Notes under the pieces: model-generated
The model's database searches: none
What the model was told of the DNA's origin: nothing
The model's input: the letters and a program-made list of their open reading frames with translations, nothing else
Assembly (NCBI RefSeq): GCF_029714425.1
Contig: NZ_CP121668.1
Coordinates: forward strand, 1,199,501 to 1,263,500
From: Bradyrhizobium sp. CB2312
Lineage (GTDB): Bacteria > Pseudomonadota > Alphaproteobacteria > Rhizobiales > Xanthobacteraceae
Direction: 5' to 3'
Length of the DNA stretch: 64,000 nt
Program-made: the position numbers and the translations under genes
In this document: piece after piece, positions 24,465-32,168 of the stretch
Layout of the letters: the number at the start of each line of letters is the position of its first letter
Numbering within the stretch: position 1 is the first letter of the stretch

Positions 24465-25247
24465 TTATTGGTTGAGCAGCTTGAGTGCTTCTTCGTGAAC
24501 TCTTGTATCGCCGGCGGCAACGATGCGGCCACCGCCCTGCGCCGGCTTGCCTTCCCAGGTGGTGACGACGCCGCCGGCGCCAGTCACGATCGGGATCAGG
24601 GCTGCGATGTCGTAAGGTTTCAGCTCGGTCTCGACCACGAGGTCGACATGGCCGGCCGCCAGCATGCAATAGGAATAGCAATCGCCGCCATAGCGCGACA
24701 GCCGCGCGCCCTGCTCGATCCGGCCGAAAATGGCGCGATCGCGCTCGTTCATCAGCAGCGGGGAGGTGGTGTAGGTGGTCGCCTCCGACAGCGAGGCACA
24801 GCGGCGGACCTGGAGCCGGCGCTCGCCGGAGGGACCCTTGTAATTGGCCGAGCCGTTGTCGCCGGAGAAGCGTTCGCCGATGAAGGGCTGGTGCATCATG
24901 CCGTAGACCGGCGTGCCCTTGTGCAGCAGCGCGATCAGCGTGCCCCAGATCGGAAAGCCGCCGATGAAGGATTTCGTGCCGTCGATGGGATCGAGCACCC
25001 AGACATAGTCGGCGTCCTCGCGCTCATTGCCGAATTCCTCGCCGACGATGCCGTGCTGGGGGAAGCTCGCCTTGATCAGCCGCCGCATCACCGCCTCGGC
25101 GGCGCGGTCGGCTTCGGTGACGGGATCGAAATCCTTGGTCTTGCTCTTGTCGTCGATCGACAGCGAGGTGCGGAAGAACGGCAGGATGGTTTCGCCGGAG
25201 GCGGTGGCGAGCCGTCCGATGAAGGCGGAGAAGTCGATCACCGTCAC
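24465..25247 (-). CDS. hisN: Inositol monophosphatase-family phosphatase, histidinol-phosphatase-like
   Basis: 260 residues. Metal ligands are visible: Glu in GEEFG near 71, then DPIDGTKSFI near 86-95, and Asp in KPYDIAALIPIV near 210. DGTKSF rather than DGTTNF favours the histidinol-phosphatase (HisN) branch over the inositol-phosphatase branch (SuhB). It would remove phosphate from histidinol phosphate in histidine synthesis. The cytosolic protein lacks a signal. It precedes the Bug protein gene on the same strand. A candidate sRNA of the suhB/mmgR type lies 340 bp upstream on the opposite strand, a neighbour pair seen in rhizobia. Confidence 0.85.
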   Translation of the reverse strand: MTVIDFSAFIGRLATASGETILPFFRTSLSIDDKSKTKDFDPVTEADRAAEAVMRRLIKASFPQHGIVGEEFGNEREDADYVWVLDPIDGTKSFIGGFPIWGTLIALLHKGTPVYGMMHQPFIGERFSGDNGSANYKGPSGERRLQVRRCASLSEATTYTTSPLLMNERDRAIFGRIEQGARLSRYGGDCYSYCMLAAGHVDLVVETELKPYDIAALIPIVTGAGGVVTTWEGKPAQGGGRIVAAGDTRVHEEALKLLNQ

Positions 25248-25548
25248 GGCGTGTCCTCAAAACGAAAGTGGGGTGAAGCTTGCATCTGCCTAGCTCAAAT
25301 CGCCTCTCGCGTGCAGCGCTGTCTTGATTTGCACCCTGGTATTTTGAATGCAGAGGGCCGTCGCCTCATTCGAGTCATCCGCTGGCCAAATATCGATCAC
25401 AGAGTTGAAAACTTAGTTCCGAGTATGCCTCGTTCGTATGCAAATGACTATCAACCCATTGAAATTCCTTATCAAAGAAACTGAATCTGGGTTTCTCTAG
25501 AAGCAATTGAGCCATGTGCATATTGCATGGGAAACGGCTCAAAAGGCC
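25248..25548. other. AT-richer gap upstream of hisN
   Basis: About 300 bases of lower GC than the surroundings, with no supportable gene on either strand. It must hold the hisN promoter (reverse strand) and the sRNA control region (forward strand). No clear repeats or operators are visible. Confidence 0.5.
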
Positions 25549-25577
25549 TTGCACTTTGTGCGTCGCGGCCGCATATT
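25549..25577 (+). promoter_or_regulatory. Promoter candidate of the sRNA
   Basis: TTGCAC (25549-25554) and CATATT (25572-25577) are spaced by 17 bases. Each matches the sigma-70-type consensus only moderately (3 and 4 of 6 bases), but the spacing is ideal. The predicted start, near 25584, falls just before the first hairpin of the sRNA. Confidence 0.45.
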
Positions 25578-25583
25578 GTTGCG

Positions 25584-25672
25584 GTGCGGTAGCGCTTCGC
25601 GTTACCGCTGCCCTCCTTGGGCGTTTCCTCCCTAGACTTGGGCCGCTTCTTCATTAGAAGCGGCCCTTTTTT
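25584..25672 (+). ncRNA. suhB/mmgR-like small RNA (alpha-r8 type)
   Basis: About 90 nt. Hairpin 1 is GCGGTAGCG / CGTTACCGC (25586-25608). Hairpin 2 is GCCC-TCCTT-GGGC (25610-25622) with CCUCC in and beside its loop. A single-stranded UUUCCUCCC (25624-25632) follows. The terminator GGGCCGCTTCT / AGAAGCGGCCC (25640-25666) ends in six T. Two exposed anti-Shine-Dalgarno CCUCC motifs before a GGGCCGC terminator are what is known of the suhB (mmgR) RNAs of rhizobia. That family was named for its position near an inositol-monophosphatase-type gene, and hisN of that family is the divergent neighbour here. The family assignment is from memory of the motif; 5' end inferred. Confidence 0.65.
25640..25672 (+). 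terminator. Rho-independent terminator of the sRNA
   Basis: An 11-bp perfect stem GGGCCGCTTCT / AGAAGCGGCCC with loop TCATT, then TTTTTT. There is no protein-coding gene on this strand upstream for more than 1 kb, which itself indicates a non-coding transcript. Confidence 0.93.
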
Positions 25673-25772
25673 CTTTGGGCCTCGGTTTTCATTTTGGCGC
25701 GCGCAAGCGGCGAAGCGAAAACGCGTTCGCACCCAGCGCGCGCGACGCGATCATCCGAAGAAAAGCTGCCGT

Positions 25773-26663
25773 CTATTCTGCTGCGGCCTGGAACGGGCCG
25801 AGATCGCCGAACGGGATCGTCGTCGCCAGCACGTCGGCGAGCACGCCGAAGTCGGACGCCACTTGCGCAAAGCGCGGGCCGCGCTCGCGCCGCCGCTCGT
25901 CCATGTAGATCGCGCGATTGAGCTCGAGCTGCACGGCATGCAGGCCGCTTGCGGGGTTGCCGTAATGCTCGGTGATGAAGCCGCCAGCATAGGGCTTGTT
26001 GCGGCCGATCGAATAGCCGAGCCCGCCCAGGGTCTCCTCGATCCTGTCAGGCAACAGCGGCGTGCAACTGGTGCCGTAGCGATCGCCGATCACGACGTCG
26101 GGCCGGCGCGGCTCGTCTCTGCTGACGCCGACCGACGGCATCGAGTGACAGTCGACCAGCACCACGGTGCCGAATATCTGGTGCACCTTGTTGATCAGCC
26201 GGCGCAGCGCGCGGTGATAGGGCTTGTAGAGCGTCTCGATCCGCGCCAGCGCATCGTCGACCAGGATGCGTTCGCGATAGATCTCCTGGCCGTCGCCGAC
26301 CACGCGCGGAATGGTCCCTAGGCCGCCCGCGACCCGCATCGAACGGGTGTTGGCGAAGCTAGGCAGGCGGCCGGAGAACATGCGGGGATCGAGCTCATAG
26401 GGCTCGCGATTGACGTCGACATAGGAGCGGGGAAAGTTGACCCGCACGGTCGGAAAGCCGCGCGCGCTCAAATGTCCGATCAGCTCGTCCATGAAGGAAT
26501 CTTCGGACCGCCGCAGCGTCGTCAGGTCGATCCGCGATGCGCTGAGGAATTCGTCCGGATAGGTCGAGCCGGAATGGGGCGAGTTGAAGATGACTGGCGC
26601 GCGCCATTCGGCGGGCTCCACGATCTCGAAGGCTGGCGACACCTCGCCGTCAAACCGCGTCAT
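25773..26663 (-). CDS. N-formylglutamate amidohydrolase (HutG-type)
   Basis: 296 residues, a full-length match to the FGase family. It hydrolyses N-formylglutamate (or related N-acyl amino acids) to glutamate and formate, the last step of one histidine-degradation route. Conserved features are VIFNSPHSGSTYPDEFL near 24-40, the EDSFMDELI segment, PRSYVDVNREPYELDPRMF, VLVDCHSMPSVGV with the metal-binding His near 168, and HYGNPASGLHAVQLELNRAI with catalytic residues near 240. No other hut genes are in the window. A 9-bp-arm palindrome 28 bases before the start could be its operator. Confidence 0.92.
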   Translation of the reverse strand: MTRFDGEVSPAFEIVEPAEWRAPVIFNSPHSGSTYPDEFLSASRIDLTTLRRSEDSFMDELIGHLSARGFPTVRVNFPRSYVDVNREPYELDPRMFSGRLPSFANTRSMRVAGGLGTIPRVVGDGQEIYRERILVDDALARIETLYKPYHRALRRLINKVHQIFGTVVLVDCHSMPSVGVSRDEPRRPDVVIGDRYGTSCTPLLPDRIEETLGGLGYSIGRNKPYAGGFITEHYGNPASGLHAVQLELNRAIYMDERRRERGPRFAQVASDFGVLADVLATTIPFGDLGPFQAAAE

Positions 26664-26990
26664 CTTCTCAGGCTTCGTCCCTTCGCCGCACGATCCGGGC
26701 CCCCGGATCGAATGATTCGGCCGGTCGAGCGGCTCTTATGTGTCGTCATTGTCCGGAATCGCAACCATTCTGCCAAGCGAAAAGATGTGACGGGCACTGG
26801 AACTTGTCTTAACCGTGCGGGCATCGAGGTGGGGATGGGCGCGACCGGCTCGATTGATTCGCAGCCCCTTCGGGTTCACAAAGGTCCGGCAGCGCGAGCC
26901 GGCGCGGGTTAAGATTTTCACCCCAAATTTACCGTCTGTCGGGCTTAGTGATTGCTGCTGATATCCTCTGGGGATTCGACGTTTCCTGCC
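26664..26990. other. Gap between divergent amidohydrolase and cpdR genes
   Basis: 327 bases without a supportable gene. Apart from the palindrome at 26691-26710, I see two isolated TTAA half-sites (26809 and 26909) but no full TTAA-N7-TTAA CtrA box, and no confident promoter. Confidence 0.4.
26691..26710. promoter_or_regulatory. Palindrome upstream of N-formylglutamate amidohydrolase
   Basis: CGATCCGGG-CC-CCCGGATCG, perfect 9-bp arms with a 2-base spacer, 28 bases upstream of the amidohydrolase start codon. It could be a repressor operator, though GC-rich palindromes are frequent in this genome. Confidence 0.4.
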
Positions 26991-27350
26991 ATGCCAAAGA
27001 TCCTGCTCGCCGAAGACGACAACGACATGCGCCGTTTCCTAGTCAAGGCGCTGGAAAACGCCGGTTTTCAGGTCTCGTCCCATGACAACGGTATGGCCGC
27101 CTATCAGCGGCTCCGGGAAGAGCCGTTCGAGATGCTGCTGACCGACATCGTGATGCCGGAAATGGACGGGATCGAGCTCGCCCGCCGGGCCTCGGAACTC
27201 GACCCCGACATCAAGATCATGTTCATCACGGGTTTTGCCGCGGTCGCCCTGAACTCGGATTCGGACGCCCCCAAGAACGCCAAGGTGCTGTCCAAGCCCG
27301 TGCATCTGCGCGAATTGGTCAGCGAAGTGAACAAGATGCTGGCGGCCTAA
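26991..27350 (+). CDS. cpdR: CpdR-like single-domain response regulator
   Basis: 119 residues from the ATG at 26991; the upstream in-frame ATG at 26952 adds nothing conserved. It is a bare receiver domain: acidic pocket AEDDND at 7-12, phosphoacceptor Asp52 in LLTDIVMPEMDG, and the Lys of LSKPVHLRELV near 105. The beginning MPKILLAEDDNDMRRFLVKA and the conserved FITGFAAVAL segment are characteristic of CpdR. In Caulobacter and rhizobia CpdR in its unphosphorylated form directs ClpXP to the pole to degrade cell-cycle proteins such as CtrA; its partner is the CckA-ChpT phosphorelay. It precedes tRNA-Val. Confidence 0.9.
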   Translation: MPKILLAEDDNDMRRFLVKALENAGFQVSSHDNGMAAYQRLREEPFEMLLTDIVMPEMDGIELARRASELDPDIKIMFITGFAAVALNSDSDAPKNAKVLSKPVHLRELVSEVNKMLAA

Positions 27351-27425
27351 ATCAGGCCCGTTCCGTCCTTGCGCACGCTCCCTTGAGCCGTTATAGGGAC
27401 CCCACCCGACGTAAGTGGACTTTTA

Positions 27426-27500
27426 GGGCACGTAGCTCAGCGGGAGAGCACTACCTTGACATGGTAGGGGTCACAGGTTCGATCCCTGTCGTGCCCACCA
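27426..27500 (+). tRNA. tRNA-Val (anticodon GAC), CCA encoded
   Basis: 75 nt. Acceptor stem GGGCACG / CGTGCCC, D arm GCTC-AGCGGGA-GAGC, anticodon arm CTACC-TTGACAT-GGTAG giving anticodon GAC, T arm ACAGG-TTCGATC-CCTGT, then ACCA. All four arms pair completely. Confidence 0.97.
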
Positions 27501-27645
27501 CGCTTCGCCAAAAGGCTTCGCGTGGCGCAGCCACGCCCCAATAAGGGCAGAAGCGTGTCCGGCGTAGCTCGCAGAGCGAAGACGGACTGTCGCGTCTAGC
27601 TCCACTCCCCTGGAACACGCCACCGCCATCCGGCATTGTTCCGCC

Positions 27646-27873
27646 ATGCCGAAAGCCTCCACAAAAACCTTCAAGCGCGGCGACCACGTCAGCTGGAATT
27701 CCGAGGCCGGCCGGGTGCGCGGCCATATCCTGCGCGTCCACACGGAGGACGTCGACTACAAGGGCTACACGCACCACGCGAGCCCGGACGATCCGCAATA
27801 CGAGATCAAGAGCGACAAGACCGACCACGTCGCCCTGCACAAGGGCCGGGCGTTGCGACTGCTGCGCAGCTGA
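27646..27873 (+). CDS. DUF2945 (HVA1 / Tudor-like) small protein
   Basis: 75 residues. The whole protein is one small domain beginning KTFKRGDHVSWNSEAGRVRG, with HTEDVDYKGYTHHASPDDPQ and YEIKSDKTDHVALHKGRALR. This is the usual DUF2945 form, described as a Tudor-like fold and often labelled hypervirulence-associated protein. The molecular role is not known. It is a single gene located shortly after the tRNA. Confidence 0.9.
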   Translation: MPKASTKTFKRGDHVSWNSEAGRVRGHILRVHTEDVDYKGYTHHASPDDPQYEIKSDKTDHVALHKGRALRLLRS

Positions 27874-27884
27874 GCGGCACATAC

Positions 27885-27917
27885 GTAGCCGGATTACGCT
27901 GCGCGCCATCCGGGCTA
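27885..27917. repeat. CGTAGCC-GGAT / ATCCGGGCTACG palindrome
   Basis: An imperfect palindrome of the family CGTAGCC(C)GGAT ... ATCCGGGCTACGG, seen again at 61323-61407. It lies between convergent genes. Confidence 0.65.
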
Positions 27918-27941
27918 CGGCGCCGCTTGCGGGATCCCCGC

Positions 27942-28466
27942 CTATTTCAGTTCCGTATTCGCTACCGGCATGATCGAGGCGACGTGCCAGCCGGTCGCGT
28001 CCTGAACATAGGTCTGGCTGATCAGAAACGTATTCTGCTGGGGCGGCTTGCCCGGAAGCGCGCGCGTGAAAACGATGGGGACGAGGATCTGCATGATCTC
28101 GTGCGAGAGCACGGCGACGTGGAATTTCGACATGTCGGGCTCGAGGTGCCAGGTACCCTCGTAATAGGTCTTGAACCGGGCCGCGACGTCATCGCGGCCG
28201 CGCGTCTCGATGCCTCTGGCAAACAGCAGCGTGCCGGGCGAATTCAGGAGCATGGCCTTCACCGCGTCCGCATCATGCGCATTCTGCGCCGTGATGAATC
28301 TTTCGAAGATGGCTCGTGCCTCGGCGTCATTCGCGGCAGCGCGCGCGCTTTCGGCTGACCAGAACGTTGCGGCGAGAAACAGCGCTGCGGTCACCGCCGC
28401 GACATGACGGCTTCGTAAAGATCGTCGTGGCCTGATGGTGCTTGGAGACGCTTCGGGCCGGGTCAT
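27942..28466 (-). CDS. Exported NTF2-like (SnoaL/DUF4440 type) protein
   Basis: 174 residues from the ATG at 28466, with AGAGG 5 bases before; a GTG at 28472 is less likely. After a basic start comes a hydrophobic segment (HVAAVTAALFLAATFWSAES, cleavage near ARAA), so it is likely periplasmic. The mature part is a cone-shaped NTF2-like domain with AIFERFITAQNAHDADAVKA, FARGIETRGRDDVAARFKTY and YVQDATGWHVASIMPV, as in the SgcJ/EcaC or SnoaL-like groups. No enzyme function can be assigned. Confidence 0.8.
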   Translation of the reverse strand: MTRPEASPSTIRPRRSLRSRHVAAVTAALFLAATFWSAESARAAANDAEARAIFERFITAQNAHDADAVKAMLLNSPGTLLFARGIETRGRDDVAARFKTYYEGTWHLEPDMSKFHVAVLSHEIMQILVPIVFTRALPGKPPQQNTFLISQTYVQDATGWHVASIMPVANTELK

Positions 28467-28605
28467 GTTCACCTCTGGTCATTGGGCAGGCATCATTTGA
28501 ATGGTGATCGTCATACCATTGATGGTCGCATCGACGTTTTCAGGAATGCACGATCGGCGGTAACCCCGACATCACGGAAGGGTTAGTCGAGGCCTTCGGG
28601 TGTGG

Positions 28606-28621
28606 TGGCACGCACCGCGCA
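28606..28621 (+). promoter_or_regulatory. Weak sigma-54-like promoter
   Basis: TGGCACG-CACC-GCGCA compared with consensus TGGCACG-N4-TTGCA: the -24 half is perfect, the spacing is right, and GC at -12 is present, but two T are missing. It is 85 bases before the ATC-hydrolase-like gene at 28706. Confidence 0.3.
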
Positions 28622-28705
28622 AGCTCTCGCCGCCAACACCGAGTTGAGTTATCGTCCGGTGATCCATCGGGGCTACGATCACCCCCTTCAGGCGCGAGGC
28701 CGCCC

Positions 28706-29179
28706 ATGAGCGTGTCCGTCATCGAGCAAGCAAAGATCCAGGCGCAGGTGCTGGTGCCGCTGGTCAAGGCACTCCAGGCCGAGCTCGGCGAGGCGCGCGC
28801 CAACGCGCTGGTGCGCAGGGCGCTCGGCGATCTCTACCGCGGTTTCGGTGAGGAGTTCTGGAAGGCCAAGAATGAGAGCGATCTCGGTAAGGCCGTGTCC
28901 TCGGCGTTCAGGACTTATGCCCGCGACGACGCGCTCGCCTATGACGTCATCGAGCAGACGGCGGACGCCTTTGCGTTCGACGTGACGCGCTGCGCCTATG
29001 CCGAGTTCTACAAGGCGCTCGGCGAACCGGAGCTCGGCTTCCTCCTGGTCTGCACCGCGGATTTTGCGACCGCGGAAGGGTTCGGCGCCGACGTCAAGCT
29101 CACGCGCACCCAGACGATCATGCAGGGCGCCTCTCATTGCAATTTCCGCTACCGGCGCGATGGAGGCAGGTCACAGTGA
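28706..29179 (+). CDS. L-2-amino-thiazoline-4-carboxylate hydrolase-like protein
   Basis: 157 residues matching the ATC-hydrolase family over its length. Characteristic parts are the N-terminal helical region (QAQVLVPLVKALQAELGEAR, then ALVRRALGDLYRG), FAFDVTRCAYAEFYKALGEP near 92-111, LLVCTADFATAEGF and the closing GASHCNFRYR. The named member opens the thiazoline ring on the way to L-cysteine in Pseudomonas; most homologues have no tested substrate. Cys97 in VTRCAYA and Cys in SHCNF near 148 are possible functional residues. A weak sigma-54-like promoter lies upstream. A small exported protein follows. Confidence 0.85.
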   Translation: MSVSVIEQAKIQAQVLVPLVKALQAELGEARANALVRRALGDLYRGFGEEFWKAKNESDLGKAVSSAFRTYARDDALAYDVIEQTADAFAFDVTRCAYAEFYKALGEPELGFLLVCTADFATAEGFGADVKLTRTQTIMQGASHCNFRYRRDGGRSQ

Positions 29180-29190
29180 AGGAACTGCAT

Positions 29191-29436
29191 ATGATGCGGT
29201 CGAGTTGTCTGGCCGCGGCGGTGCTGGCGCTGATGGCGCCGCGCGCCAAGGCTACGATCATCGACTGGCAGGCCGAGCTCCAGCGCTGCCGTGAGCTGCG
29301 CCAGAACGTGGCACCGCTGCTGCAGGCCGGCGAGGGCATATCCGCCGTCGGCCGCTCCAACAGGTCCGTCCGTCGCTGCATCTGGATCCAGCGCATTGCG
29401 GTGCGGAAGAAAATACCGGGGGCGGAGGTGTGGTAG
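29191..29436 (+). CDS. Small protein with N-terminal signal-like segment, hypothetical
   Basis: 81 residues from the ATG at 29191, with AAGGA 8 bases before. It starts MMRSSCLAAAVLALMAPRAK, a likely signal sequence, followed by about 60 residues containing two cysteines (ELQRCRELRQ and VRRCIWIQR) that could form a disulfide in the periplasm. It starts 11 bases after the preceding stop, so it may be cotranscribed with the hydrolase. I do not recognise a family. Codon composition is compatible with a gene, but the evidence is modest. Confidence 0.5.
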   Translation: MMRSSCLAAAVLALMAPRAKATIIDWQAELQRCRELRQNVAPLLQAGEGISAVGRSNRSVRRCIWIQRIAVRKKIPGAEVW

Positions 29437-29512
29437 CGCCCGCCATGACGATTCCATAACCGTCACCTTGAGGCGCTCGCCTCGCGCCACTCGCGCCTCC
29501 AGCGACAACCGC

Positions 29513-30010
29513 TTAGCGGTTGCGCGGGGATGACGGAATTGAAACCTTCGTCTTGTCCCTGCGCACGAGCAGTACATCCTTCAGCCCGGTCGGATAAAGA
29601 CTCGGACCGTCTCCGACCTCGAGATCGGCAAGGTCGAACCAGCGCGCGACGATTTGCTCTCCATTATCCTCGCGAAAGTCGATGCGGTCCTCGCCGCCGA
29701 ACGCGCCGTCCGGGAACGAGACGTCCGCGATGAACATCACCTCGTGCCCGGTCGATCCCTCGTGCGCGAAAATGTTCTCCAGCACCAGCGGCTCGCTCGT
29801 GATAGTGACCTCGATGCCAAGCTCTTCCTTGAATTCCCGCACCAGCGCAGCGCGCCAGCTCTCGCCGAACTCGATCTCGCCGCCGAGCGGGCGCACGCCC
29901 TTGATCCGCCCCGCATCGTCGCGCACCTCGGCCGCCAGCAGCCGCCCGTCGCGCCAGTGCAGGCCGATCGCGACGACGCGGATGTGAGGATGGGGACGCC
30001 ATGTGGTCAT
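29513..30010 (-). CDS. Nudix hydrolase
   Basis: 165 residues. The Nudix box, residues 43-65, is complete: GGEIEFGESWRAALVREF followed by KEELGI, with Gly43, Glu50, Arg58, Glu62 and Glu63 in the G-x5-E-x7-REUxEExGU order. The rest of the protein (RVVAIGLHWRDGRLLAAEVR before, ALVLENIFAHEG after) is a single Nudix fold. Members hydrolyse nucleoside diphosphates linked to another moiety; the residues here do not tell the substrate. It is a single gene, cytosolic. Confidence 0.93.
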   Translation of the reverse strand: MTTWRPHPHIRVVAIGLHWRDGRLLAAEVRDDAGRIKGVRPLGGEIEFGESWRAALVREFKEELGIEVTITSEPLVLENIFAHEGSTGHEVMFIADVSFPDGAFGGEDRIDFREDNGEQIVARWFDLADLEVGDGPSLYPTGLKDVLLVRRDKTKVSIPSSPRNR

Positions 30011-30223
30011 GGGAAATCGTTATCGCGCGCACCGCCGCCGTGCAATGCGCGCAGGCGAGGACTTGTCGGGCTGGATCTGCGCCGCCTTCGCAGCCTTGAT
30101 CCATGACTCGCCGCCTGCCATTGTCCGGTCACCCACCATGGCAACGACCTTGGTGCGATCGAATTATGGCGTTCGGCGAAATGCGTCGCTCCGCCGGATG
30201 TGAAAAGAAGGCAGGCTGGCAAG

Positions 30224-30646
30224 ATGAGCAGTGTGAACAAGCCCGGCGGCAACTACCTGCCGGTGATCATCCATGGTGGAATTGCGTATGTGAGTGGTCA
30301 GCTGCCGCGTCGCGGCGAAGACCTGCTGTATGCGGGCAAGGTCGGCGCAGGCGTCGATATCGCGGCCGCGCAAGAGGCTGCGTCCCTCTGCGCCGATCTA
30401 TGTATTGCGGCCATCAACCACGCAACAGGCGGAGAGGACAAGATCGTCCAGGTCTTGCAGGTCGTGGGATATGTCGCCTCAGTGCCTGGATTTACCCAAC
30501 AGTCGCAAGTCATGAACGGTGCTTCCGACCGGCTGATCGAACGCCTCGGCGATCGCGGCCGTCATACGCGTACGTCCGTCGGCGTCGCCGAGTTGCCGCG
30601 AGGGGCGCCGGTCGAACTGAGCATGGTTGCCGCTGTTCGGCCGTAG
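30224..30646 (+). CDS. RidA family (YjgF/UK114) protein
   Basis: 140 residues from the ATG at 30224; a GTG at 30200 is possible. The RidA fold is shown by IIHGGIAYVSGQLPRRGED, CADLCIAAINHATGGEDKIV, VVGYVASVPGFTQQSQVMNG, ASDRLIERLGDRGRHTRTSV and LPRGAPVELSMVAAV. Typical RidA deaminates reactive enamine/imine intermediates; the key Arg occurs in GRHTRTSVG. The overall length and LIERLGDRGRHTR favour the larger, less studied branch (Rid2-7-like), so an enamine deaminase role is not certain. It is convergent with an enolase-superfamily gene. Confidence 0.88.
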   Translation: MSSVNKPGGNYLPVIIHGGIAYVSGQLPRRGEDLLYAGKVGAGVDIAAAQEAASLCADLCIAAINHATGGEDKIVQVLQVVGYVASVPGFTQQSQVMNGASDRLIERLGDRGRHTRTSVGVAELPRGAPVELSMVAAVRP

Positions 30647-30647
30647 G

Positions 30648-30670
30648 CCCGTCGATCGGTGATCGACGGG
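30648..30670. terminator. Hairpin between convergent ridA-like and enolase-family genes
   Basis: CCCGTCGATC-GGT-GATCGACGGG, a perfect 10-bp stem with a 3-base loop, starts 2 bases after the RidA stop and ends 14 bases before the end of the convergent gene. No T run follows on either side, so it may be a Rho-associated or stabilising 3' end rather than a classic terminator. Confidence 0.55.
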
Positions 30671-30683
30671 GCGACAGGCGGCC

Positions 30684-31772
30684 TTATGTAACGAGATATT
30701 TTGCGACCGCCGCCTCGTCCCACGCGATCCCGTTCCCCGGCTCCTCGCTCGGCAGCGCAAAGCCGTCCTTGATCTTCAGCCGGCTCGCCAGCACCGCGTC
30801 GGCCCAGTCGACATATTCCAGCCAGTGCGCGGTCGGCGTCACGCAGAGCAGGTGCGCACTGACCTCCGAAAACAGATGCGTCGACATCTCGATGCCGGCG
30901 GCATGCGCGAGCGCGGCGGCGCGCAGCCAGCCGGTGACGCCGCCGATGCGCTGCACGTCAGGCATCACGTAATCGGACGCCTCGGCGGCCAGCGCCGCCT
31001 GCATCGAGAAGGCGCTGTCAAAATTCTCGCCGATCTGGACGGGGGTGCGCAGCGCGTCCGCGATGCGCGCATTGCCCTCATAGTCATCGTGACGGATCGG
31101 TTCCTCGATCCAGGTGAGGCCCTCGTCGTCGAGCATCTCGCCGCGGCGGATCGCTTCGGTGACCGTCAGCGCCTGGTTGTAGTCGCACATCAGCGTCACG
31201 TCGTCGCCGACGGCCTTGCGCACCGCACGCACCACGGCGAGATCGTCCCGCGCATCGGGCCGGCCGACGCGGATCTTTGCGGCGTGAAAGCCTTCGGCCA
31301 GCAGCTTGTGCGCCTCGTCCACAGCGGCGCCCGCCGGCATGATGCCGAGCCCCTTCGAATTGTACGCGCGCACCGGTTTCGGCGCGCCGCCGAGCAGGCG
31401 TGCCAGCGGCAGGCCCTTGCTGCGGGCCAGCGCATCCCATGCTGCCATGTCGATGCCGGACTGCGCGAGGCGCTGCAGGCCGGCAAGGCCAAGCAGCGTG
31501 AAGCGCTGGGTCAGCTTGCGCTCGATCTCGAACGGCTGCAGCGGATCGCCGGCGACGAGCTCTGACATTTCCGTGACCATCGCGGTCAGCGGCTTCAACG
31601 CCGAGGGGGTGATCGAGAACAGATAGGCGTGCCCGACGGCGCCCTGGTCGGTCTCGCAGTCGATCAGCACCAGCGGCGCCTTGACGACCGCGCCGGTCGA
31701 GGTCTGGAGCGGCAGGTTCATCGGCACGATCACGGGGCGCGCATGGAAGCGCTTGATGCGGATATCGGTCAT
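30684..31772 (-). CDS. Mandelate racemase / muconate-lactonizing enzyme family protein
   Basis: 362 residues of the enolase superfamily. The N-terminal capping domain is 1-125. Catalytic and metal residues of the barrel are Lys166/Arg168 (AAKIRVG), Asp197 (CDYNQ), Glu223 (IEEP), Glu249 (IGEN), Asp272 and His299 (MSTHLFSE). A KxR end on beta strand 2 and a His on strand 7 place it in the mandelate-racemase subgroup, which abstracts a proton next to a carboxylate in acid-sugar or mandelate-type substrates. No transporter or sugar gene is adjacent. It is a single gene. Confidence 0.92.
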   Translation of the reverse strand: MTDIRIKRFHARPVIVPMNLPLQTSTGAVVKAPLVLIDCETDQGAVGHAYLFSITPSALKPLTAMVTEMSELVAGDPLQPFEIERKLTQRFTLLGLAGLQRLAQSGIDMAAWDALARSKGLPLARLLGGAPKPVRAYNSKGLGIMPAGAAVDEAHKLLAEGFHAAKIRVGRPDARDDLAVVRAVRKAVGDDVTLMCDYNQALTVTEAIRRGEMLDDEGLTWIEEPIRHDDYEGNARIADALRTPVQIGENFDSAFSMQAALAAEASDYVMPDVQRIGGVTGWLRAAALAHAAGIEMSTHLFSEVSAHLLCVTPTAHWLEYVDWADAVLASRLKIKDGFALPSEEPGNGIAWDEAAVAKYLVT

Positions 31773-31906
31773 TCGGAGGGTCTCCCGGCGGCGTGAATGC
31801 AGGTTCAGGCCGATCTTAAACCTTCATCATGAAACGAAAAGCTGCCTGCCGCGACCACTATAGATGCAATCAGGTGACAACGGTTGGGGCACCGATACCT
31901 CAACAT

Positions 31907-32029
31907 CGTCATGGCCGGGCATAGCCGTCCGAAGGACGGCGTCGCTTCCGCTCGCCTATGTCCCGGCCATCCACGCCTTTCGTCGTGGTACGAAGAACGT
32001 GGATGCCCGGGACAAGCCCGGGCATGACG
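31907..32029. repeat. GTCATGGCCGGGC / GCCCGGGCATGAC repeat
   Basis: The left end is CGTCATGGCCGGGC, the right end GCCCGGGCATGACG. Inner arms include GTCCGAAGGAC and a GTGGATGCCCGGGACAAG unit. It is the same family as 47339-47423 and 15520-15552. It fills the 396-base gap between the enolase-family gene and the cyclase gene; I see no gene in that gap. Confidence 0.85.
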
Positions 32030-32168
32030 ACCTCCGCATTCGCATGAGCGATGACCCTCCCATAAAATGGGGTTGCGCGAGCCTGTGTTTATTGGCTCTG
32101 TGCAGCCGAAGGCTGCGCCGCAAGTCCCGAGAGATTTGCGACAAAATCGCACACAACGGAGCCACAGA

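Noticed and set aside
25617..26321. Forward frame opposite N-formylglutamate amidohydrolase, starting in the sRNA
   Set aside because: No motif, and the reverse strand encodes a full enzyme; the sRNA terminator lies inside its first codons.
27426..27645. Integration site next to tRNA-Val
   Set aside because: No repeated copy of the tRNA 3' end nor integrase downstream; the following sequence is only short palindromes.
27451..27909. Reverse frame ending in TTGIEPVTPTMSR
   Set aside because: This tail is the known artefact of translating a tRNA gene region in reverse; tRNA-Val lies at 27426-27500.
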